From Alphaproteobacteria bacterium (GTDB lineage Bacteria; Pseudomonadota; Alphaproteobacteria; Holosporales; Holosporaceae): a DNA stretch of 10,527 nt. Every line of letters starts with the position of its first letter. Position 1 is the stretch's first letter. Location of the stretch: NCBI GenBank assembly GCA_016870135.1, contig VGCF01000030.1:1-10527 (forward strand). Reading direction: 5' to 3'. Both the position numbers and the translations under genes were made by a program. Under the pieces are notes generated by a model. That model was not told where the DNA came from, searched no databases, and saw only the letters and a list, made by a program, of their open reading frames with translations. Below, piece by piece: positions 5,774-10,527 of this stretch.

Positions 5774-6310
5774 TCATGACCTGATGCTAGGCCCAAATGT
5801 GGTCATCAGCACAAAGGCTGTGGCGATGGCTGGGGCAAAGGGAATGGGGTTTTTTCGACATACCAATCGGTGCAGAATGCTGAGCAATCCAACACCCATA
5901 ACAAATGATCCCAAATCTTCTGGATCAATAAACAGGGCACAAGCCGATATTAATTTGATGTCTCCCCCGCCAAAATAGACGACACGTCCCAAAATATACC
6001 CCAGCATAATGGGTAAAAAAGACAGCACAACGGCCAAACCAAGGGCCGAAACAAGATGAATTGTCCCCCCATTTGTGACGTTTACCACAGCCAAGGCCAC
6101 AATAGTCACAATGGCCCCATTGGGAATGCGATAGGTGCACTGATCAATATAGGCCACCACAGCAAGAACCACGTACAGGGTAAATCGAACAAGATCAGAA
6201 GGCATAAAACGCGGGGATAGAGTGGGGGGGTCTACGAGGGGGGCAACAGGATTAACCCAGGGGTTGAATAAGGGAGTGCCTTGCCCGCAAGATTTTGCCC
6301 ACACCGCCAT
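5774..6310 (-). CDS. Type IV prepilin peptidase, TadV/CpaA-like
   Basis: This is an inner-membrane aspartic protease of the A24 family, which cleaves the leader of type IV or Flp-type prepilins. The two catalytic aspartates are visible: Asp56 in YIDQCTYRIPN and Asp117 in the FGGGD motif (113-117). Several hydrophobic segments (about 40-55, 64-80, 86-108, 133-147 and 158-173) alternate with them. The core of about 143 residues matches the short TadV/CpaA subgroup, which lacks the N-methyltransferase domain of PilD. The ATG at 6310 adds a Pro-rich 35-residue N-terminus not seen in typical members; the internal ATG at 6205 (Met36) would give a more typical protein. Neither has a Shine-Dalgarno. 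It lies 32 bases downstream of the TPR gene on the same strand, so the two probably share a transcript. No pilin or Tad gene is in the window. Confidence 0.87.
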   Translation of the reverse strand: MAVWAKSCGQGTPLFNPWVNPVAPLVDPPTLSPRFMPSDLVRFTLYVVLAVVAYIDQCTYRIPNGAIVTIVALAVVNVTNGGTIHLVSALGLAVVLSFLPIMLGYILGRVVYFGGGDIKLISACALFIDPEDLGSFVMGVGLLSILHRLVCRKNPIPFAPAIATAFVLMTTFGPSIRS

Positions 6311-6342
6311 TACCAGGGGATGGGGGCCGTTAGAACTGGGGG

Positions 6343-7476
6343 TTAATACGATTCGTCATCTGTTGTATCTGATGGCCATACTGGAGCGTCCTGGGCGCTT
6401 GGATCATTAGACGGATTGCTGAGTAGAACAGGGCCCGATCCTGCAGGTGGCCGAGTGTTTAACGGCGCAGAAATAGGACGGGGTGATGCGGTTGAGGTCG
6501 CATTTTCCATCCTTGGGGCAGGGAGTTGACCTACTTGGCCGAGAGAGGTGCCCCTTGTTTCGCTTCCTTGATCGCGTTCTGGGTTGGGGCGTTCTGCGGA
6601 TGGAGAAGGGTTGGCTTTTTTCAGCGCTGATCGCAGTTTTCGAATGCCATACGTAATATGTCGGGGTAAAGGTATGGTTAGAGATTTTGCCAGATTTTGA
6701 CAGCGTTCATAATGGGTTGTGGCATCCAGTACATTGTTTTGACGCAAACGGGTCTGAGCCATACGTAATAATGCCGCCACACACAATTGTTGAATGTTAG
6801 AATTGGGATCAACTGCACAAAGGTCGTAAACCTTGGAAAACAAGGCAAAGGCGCTTTCCAAATGGTTTTCATGTAAATCCAAGATGCCCAGCCAATACAG
6901 GGCAAAGGGGTATTCTGTTGTATGACGATCGCGCACCAATTGCGCCAATATATGGCGGGCGTGCTGCATTTGCCTTTTTTCCAAAAACAATTTGGCCTGT
7001 TGAACGGTAATTTCAGGGGCAAGGGTGCCATGTTTTGATTGGTTTGGGCCAACAGGGGCAGCAAGAGCAGAAGCAGATACCGTGCCCACAACCCATCCTG
7101 GGGGAACTGGGATATGAGAGAATGGAGGAATGCCGGCAATGAATTGGTCAATGGACAGTGTTCTTGGTGCAGTTGTATCGTCTTCTGACTCCTTTTCAGA
7201 CTGATCTTGGGGCTCTGGGCTGGTGAACCATTGATCTTCCTCATCGTGGGCCGATGAAACAGGGGTGAATCGTTCCGCTCGAACCCTGCGTTCTAATCGG
7301 GCAATTTTTTCATTTACTTGGTCCAGCTCTGTTCTTAACGCGTGAAATTCTTGGTCCAAAGAAGGATTGGCGCAACGCGTTATTGGGGAAAAAAAGGTTA
7401 GAAAAACAAGAACAGACAGGGGGTTTTTCAAATTCTTGGCCGAAATTTTGAACGAAAAAAGCGGAGAAAAATTCAT
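6343..7476 (-). CDS. Periplasmic coiled-coil/TPR protein, YbgF/CpoB-like
   Basis: This 377-residue protein has an N-terminal signal sequence (hydrophobic NPLSVLVFLTFFSPITRCA, probably cut after Ala36), so it is likely periplasmic. Residues 38-68 form a short coiled coil (LDQVNEKIARLERRVRAE). After an acidic, Pro-rich linker (70-155), residues 157-265 show TPR-like helices, including YPFALYWLGILDLHENHLES and AALLRMAQTRLRQNN. Signal peptide, coiled coil, linker and TPR in this order match YbgF/CpoB, the Tol-Pal-associated regulator of septal peptidoglycan synthesis. The tail (288-377) is Pro/Ser/Asn-rich and probably disordered; typical CpoB proteins are shorter and end after the TPRs. The gene is not next to tolB-pal here, so the role is inferred from architecture only. 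The ATG at 7476 gives a proper signal peptide; GAG is about 10 bases upstream. Confidence 0.65.
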   Translation of the reverse strand: MNFSPLFSFKISAKNLKNPLSVLVFLTFFSPITRCANPSLDQEFHALRTELDQVNEKIARLERRVRAERFTPVSSAHDEEDQWFTSPEPQDQSEKESEDDTTAPRTLSIDQFIAGIPPFSHIPVPPGWVVGTVSASALAAPVGPNQSKHGTLAPEITVQQAKLFLEKRQMQHARHILAQLVRDRHTTEYPFALYWLGILDLHENHLESAFALFSKVYDLCAVDPNSNIQQLCVAALLRMAQTRLRQNNVLDATTHYERCQNLAKSLTIPLPRHITYGIRKLRSALKKANPSPSAERPNPERDQGSETRGTSLGQVGQLPAPRMENATSTASPRPISAPLNTRPPAGSGPVLLSNPSNDPSAQDAPVWPSDTTDDESY

Positions 7477-7627
7477 GGATCAATCTCATCAATCAATATA
7501 ATTTTATATCAGCATAAAATTCCAATCGATTCCAGCTATTTTTTTTACACACGTGGTGTTTTTATGATAGATCTTTATGGTTAGAGCAGTTAGGATGGTG
7601 TAATATAGATATTTGTCAAATCATTCC
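7477..7627. promoter_or_regulatory. Divergent promoter region between the TPR gene and thrS
   Basis: This AT-rich gap separates two divergent genes and should hold both promoters. Towards the TPR gene there are TATAAA and TATATT candidates. Towards thrS, TAATAT (7601-7606) is a possible -10 without a clear -35. Palindromes seen are AATCGATT (7524-7531) and CACGTG (7550-7555). If TAATAT is used, the thrS transcript would begin close to 7613, giving almost no leader. No T-box or threonine attenuator is apparent. Confidence 0.35.
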
Positions 7628-9577
7628 ATGTCCAAGCCACAGATTTGTACCTTTACCCATGCCGTTGGGCAAAGCGGTCACGATTTTCTGAACACATTAA
7701 GGGTTGAAAACAAGGTTCCGCGGCATAAAAAAGAGGCCCAAGACCCCAGCTTTGGGGGCAGTCGCATCATTGCCATGGCCGTGGGGGAAACGTTAAAAGA
7801 TTTATCGTCCATGATTCATCCTGGTGAATCGGTGTCTTGGATTCATGCCGATTCCCCGGACGGCGTGGACATCATACGGCACAGTATGGCGCACGTGTTG
7901 GCCCAAGCGGTGCAAGAATTGTTTCCCGGCACTCAGGTCACCATCGGTCCCGTCATTGACAATGGATTTTATTACGATTTTTATCGATCTGAACCGTTTT
8001 GTTTGGACGATTTGGCAACAATACAGGAGCGCATGCAAGACATCGTGGATCGGAATTTACCCGTGCAGCGCCATGTGTGGTCTAGAGATCAGGCCATTGC
8101 ATTTTTTCAGAATTTGGGCGAAGCGTTCAAAGTCAAAATCATAGAGAGCATTCCTGAAGACCAGACGTTAAGCATTTATCAGCAAGGGGATTTTTACGAT
8201 TTATGTCGGGGGCCGCACGTGGCTTCGACGGGGGTTTTGGGTCATCATTTTGCGCTGACTAAATTATCGGGGTCCTATTGGCGGGGCGATCAAAAGGCCG
8301 AATCCTTACAACGTATTTATGGAACAGCGTGGGCGAGTGCCGCTGATTTAAAGGCATACCAAGATCGTTTGGCCGAGGCTGAAAAACGTGATCATCGGAA
8401 ATTGGGCGCAACGATGGAGTTGTTCCATTTTCAAGAAGAAGCGCCAGGATCCATTTTTTGGCATCCAAAGGGGTGGTCGATTTATCAAAACTTGAAACAG
8501 TATATGCGCAACGTGTTGACGCACGCAGGATATCAAGAGGTGAACACGCCCCAATTGGTGTCCAAAACCCTGTGGGAAGCCTCTGGGCACTGGCAGAAAT
8601 TTCGCGATCATATGTATGCCGTGCATCAAGACGAGGCAACGTATGCCATGAAGCCCATGAATTGTCCGTGTCATGTGCAAATTTTCAACCACAGTTTAAA
8701 AAGTTATCGCGATTTGCCCTATCGTATGGCAGAATTTGGCAGCTGTATGCGTCATGAACCATCGGGTTCGCGTATGGGCATTATGCGGGTCAGCAGCTTT
8801 GTTCAGGATGATGCCCACATTTTTTGCACCCCTGATCAGATGATTTCGGAAACGCGCGATTTTTGTAAACTGTTGTTTTCGGTGTACAAAACCTTGGGGT
8901 TCGAGGATGTTGTGGTGCGTTTTTCCACGCGACCAGAGGCCCGTTTAGGCAGTGAAGAGGTGTGGGATCATGCCGAGGACTCCTTACGTAAAGGGGCAGA
9001 AAGTGCGGGGCTAGAGTACACCATTTTCCCAGGTGAGGGGGCATTTTATGGTCCAAAATTAGAGTTTGCTCTGAAAGACAGTTTGGGTCGTTTGTGGCAA
9101 TGCGGAACCCTGCAGGCCGATTTTGTGTTACCAGAGCGCCTGGATGCCTGGTATGTCGCAGCAGACGGTAAAAAACATCGCCCTGTGATGCTGCATCGGG
9201 CCATTTTGGGTTCTTTTGAACGCTTTATTGGGGTGTTTTTGGAACACACGGCGGGCCATTTGCCCGTGTGGTTGGCACCAACTCAGGCTGTGATTATCCC
9301 CATCAGCGAGGCCTTTTCCGATTATGCGGACCGGATCGCGAAGGAATTGGGGACATTGCGTTTGCATGTGGATGATCGCAATGAAAAACTGAATTACAAG
9401 CTGCGGGACCATCTGGGCAAAAAAGTGCCCTATGTTTTGATCGTTGGGGAAAAAGAGCAATCGACCAATACCATTGTGGTGCGTCATAAAAATGAACAGC
9501 AAACCCTGGCATTACAGGATGCTGTTGCGTTTTTAAACCAAGCATCTTGTTTTCCGGAATTGGGTAATATCCCTTGA
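7628..9577 (+). CDS. thrS: Threonine-tRNA ligase
   Basis: ThrRS charges tRNA-Thr and edits Ser-tRNA-Thr. Residue numbers count from an in-frame TTG five codons upstream (7613). The editing domain has His90 and His94 (RHSMAH) with Cys198 and His202 (DLCRGPH). The catalytic domain has motif 1 around NTPQLVSKTLWEASGH (311-326), motif 2 with Arg380 and GIMRVSSFVQDDAHIF (389-404), and motif 3 with RPVMLHRAILGSFERFIG (523-540). The active-site zinc ligands are Cys351, His402 and His528. The C-terminal anticodon-binding domain (about 555-650) is complete. The N-terminal TGS domain is divergent: TFTHAV...GHDFLNTL and AMAVGETLKDLS are recognisable, but the first strand is short and about 20 extra residues lie between them. 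I prefer ATG 7628 to TTG 7613; neither has a Shine-Dalgarno. infC follows in the same direction. Confidence 0.97.
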   Translation: MSKPQICTFTHAVGQSGHDFLNTLRVENKVPRHKKEAQDPSFGGSRIIAMAVGETLKDLSSMIHPGESVSWIHADSPDGVDIIRHSMAHVLAQAVQELFPGTQVTIGPVIDNGFYYDFYRSEPFCLDDLATIQERMQDIVDRNLPVQRHVWSRDQAIAFFQNLGEAFKVKIIESIPEDQTLSIYQQGDFYDLCRGPHVASTGVLGHHFALTKLSGSYWRGDQKAESLQRIYGTAWASAADLKAYQDRLAEAEKRDHRKLGATMELFHFQEEAPGSIFWHPKGWSIYQNLKQYMRNVLTHAGYQEVNTPQLVSKTLWEASGHWQKFRDHMYAVHQDEATYAMKPMNCPCHVQIFNHSLKSYRDLPYRMAEFGSCMRHEPSGSRMGIMRVSSFVQDDAHIFCTPDQMISETRDFCKLLFSVYKTLGFEDVVVRFSTRPEARLGSEEVWDHAEDSLRKGAESAGLEYTIFPGEGAFYGPKLEFALKDSLGRLWQCGTLQADFVLPERLDAWYVAADGKKHRPVMLHRAILGSFERFIGVFLEHTAGHLPVWLAPTQAVIIPISEAFSDYADRIAKELGTLRLHVDDRNEKLNYKLRDHLGKKVPYVLIVGEKEQSTNTIVVRHKNEQQTLALQDAVAFLNQASCFPELGNIP

Positions 9578-9602
9578 CAAATGAACGCATACGCTGTGGA
9601 AT
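9574..9602 (+). promoter_or_regulatory. Candidate infC promoter at the thrS stop
   Basis: A perfect TTGACA (9574-9579) overlaps the thrS stop codon. After 17 bases comes TGGAAT (9597-9602), which shares four of six positions with TATAAT. It would give infC a transcript independent of thrS with a leader of about 130 bases. In E. coli infC also has its own promoters within the thrS region. The -10 is mediocre. Confidence 0.4.
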
Positions 9603-9736
9603 AAAGACAGGGTGAGGAAAAGAAATTCTGGTGTGCAAAACGCCTGCATGATTGTTCGCAGTGATGCCATTTGTTTTTGCCTGTTAGGAATAAAATCTTG
9701 ACTCTGTTTTTATTGTTGCATACCGTGGAGAATGCC

Positions 9737-10282
9737 TTGGATTATCCAAAAAAACCCGTCAGAGGGAATCCTGTAATTCGTGCACATCAGGTGCGATTAA
9801 TCGATGAAAATGGTGCGGCATTGGGCATTGTTTTGTTGAGAGAAGCTCAAGAAATGGCTCAACAACGTGGATTAGATTTAATCGAGGTGGCGCCTGACGC
9901 CAGTCCCCCCGTATGCAAAATTGCAGACTATGGTCGTTTGCGGTATGCAGAGCAAAAAAAGAAGACCGAAATGCGTAAAAAACAAAAAATTACGCTGTTA
10001 AAAGAAATCCAGTTGCGTCCCAATATTCAAGAGCACGATTATCAGGTTAAGTTGTCTCATGCCACCGGTTTTTTGCAAAATCGGGATAAAGTAAAATTAA
10101 CCCTGCAATTTCGTGGACGAGAAGTCGCTTTTGCCGATGCGGGCCGAAAAGTCATAGAGCGCATTATTGCTGACCTGTCCTCTGTTGGAAAGGTGGAAAG
10201 CCCACCAAAGCTAGAGGGTCGACGCATTATTGGTATTATTTCTCCTTTGCGCGCTGCAGAAATGGAGGGGTCTGGATCCTAA
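9737..10282 (+). CDS. infC: Translation initiation factor IF-3
   Basis: IF-3 binds the 30S subunit, prevents premature 50S joining and checks the start codon and initiator tRNA. The N-terminal domain shows VIRAHQVRLIDENG, LREAQEMAQQRGLDLIEVAP and PPVCKIADYGRLRY. The Lys/Arg-rich linker (EQKKKTEMRKKQK) leads to the C-terminal domain with KEIQLRPNIQEHDYQVKL and FRGREVAFADAG. I chose TTG at 9737 because GGAG (9727-9730) lies 6 bases upstream and the protein then begins right before the conserved domain, giving 181 residues, the usual length. In-frame alternatives are TTG 9671 and ATC 9695 or TTG 9698; the latter two sit behind AGGA (9686-9689) but would add a hydrophobic LTLFLLLH stretch foreign to IF-3. 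rpmI-rplT does not follow. Confidence 0.95.
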   Translation: MDYPKKPVRGNPVIRAHQVRLIDENGAALGIVLLREAQEMAQQRGLDLIEVAPDASPPVCKIADYGRLRYAEQKKKTEMRKKQKITLLKEIQLRPNIQEHDYQVKLSHATGFLQNRDKVKLTLQFRGREVAFADAGRKVIERIIADLSSVGKVESPPKLEGRRIIGIISPLRAAEMEGSGS

Positions 10283-10305
10283 CTGTTTCATCAGGATTCC
10301 TTTTT
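10274..10305 (+). terminator. Candidate intrinsic terminator of infC
   Basis: GGATCCT overlapping the infC stop codon can pair with AGGATTCC (one bulged T) across a 12-base loop, and the stem is directly followed by five T. The stem is short, so strength is uncertain, but the place fits the end of the thrS-infC unit. Confidence 0.4.
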
Positions 10306-10411
10306 GGGGCTGTGCGGATCAGACGGTGGCGCTGATTGGGGGTCCTTTATGCTCTATGATTGATCAGATCCATCTAATAGGAGTCCAAAAACCCAGGATC
10401 GGTGTGCCAAC

Positions 10412-10452
10412 TTGAAATCACTGCACAAAATAGAGTATCATAAAGTATACAT
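10412..10452 (+). promoter_or_regulatory. Promoter and possible operator of the antitoxin gene
   Basis: TTGAAA (10412-10417) and TATCAT (10436-10441) are separated by 18 bases, each matching five of six consensus positions; this is the best protein-gene promoter in the window. Two similar words, AGTATCAT (10434-10441) and AGTATACAT (10444-10452), the second containing the palindrome GTATAC, overlap and follow the -10. Autoregulated antitoxins bind such sites. Confidence 0.5.
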
Positions 10453-10477
10453 TCTATGGGATGATGCAGGTTCATTG

Positions 10478-10527
10478 ATGAATATTTACACGACCAGCCA
10501 AGCAAAAAATGAATTGGTTAAATTGGT
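10478..10527 (+). CDS. Phd/YefM-like antitoxin, N-terminus only (partial)
   Basis: The reading frame opens with ATG at 10478, with AGG seven bases upstream, and runs off the right edge after 16 residues: MNIYTTSQAKNELVKL. This N-terminal pattern (short strand, then S-x-A-[KR]-x-x-[FL] in the first helix) is typical of Phd/YefM-type antitoxins, DNA-binding proteins that neutralise a RelE/YoeB- or Doc-type toxin encoded next door and repress their own operon. The preceding promoter with repeat-like words supports this. Sixteen residues are little evidence, so the family is a likely call, and the toxin would lie beyond the window. Confidence 0.6.
   Translation, partial: MNIYTTSQAKNELVKL

Noticed and set aside
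9698..9726. TTGACT with 17-base spacing upstream of infC as a promoter
   Set aside because: The hexamer at the -10 position is TACCGT, a poor match; the TTGACA at 9574 is the better candidate.
10230..10415. Plus-strand ORF of 61 codons ending ADQTVALIGGPLCSMIDQIHLIG
   Set aside because: It starts inside infC in another frame, has no ribosome binding site and matches nothing I know. It could be a gene scrap but is too weak to annotate.

Overview
The window looks like part of a moderately low-GC alphaproteobacterial chromosome, probably from a host-associated lineage. Order Holosporales or a similar group of protist endosymbionts is my guess, made without a database search. The pointers are alphaproteobacterial-type MnmA, ThrS and IF3 proteins, many GTG or TTG starts with weak ribosome binding sites, a decaying secreted-protein gene in an AT-rich gap, and an incoming antitoxin gene. 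Most of the content is translation housekeeping: tRNA thiolation, queuosine insertion, threonyl-tRNA synthesis, initiation factor 3, a tRNA-binding chaperone and two tRNAs.

Left part (1-2127, all minus strand): mnmA, then a 287-bp gap holding a cluster of small palindromes and a 25-codon ORF with a very strong Shine-Dalgarno, then csaA overlapping an AAA-type ATPase gene that runs off the left edge. MnmA carries an unusual insertion of about 85 residues, low in recognisable structure, whose DNA contains three perfect inverted repeats.

Middle (2128-4368): about 1.1 kb is AT-rich and without an intact gene. It contains a minus-strand remnant or frameshifted gene for a small secreted protein, with a C7/G7 tract, two later in-frame stops and a coiled-coil tail. 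A tightly packed tRNA-Tyr/tRNA-Gly pair (minus) follows, then a GC-richer unexplained block, then a DevA-like ABC ATPase without an adjacent permease.

Right-middle (4443-7476, minus): tgt, whose motifs resemble my memory of the chlamydial version; a TadV/CpaA-type prepilin peptidase; and a periplasmic coiled-coil plus TPR protein resembling YbgF/CpoB.

Right part (7628-10527, plus): thrS, diverging from the TPR gene, then infC. The thrS-infC order is the classical one, but rpmI-rplT does not follow. Instead there is a candidate terminator, then a promoter and the start of a Phd/YefM-like antitoxin gene running off the right edge.

I see no CRISPR array, insertion sequence, phage gene or clearly new multi-gene system. 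The strongest leads are the mnmA insertion, the frameshifted secreted-protein gene and the divergent Tgt.
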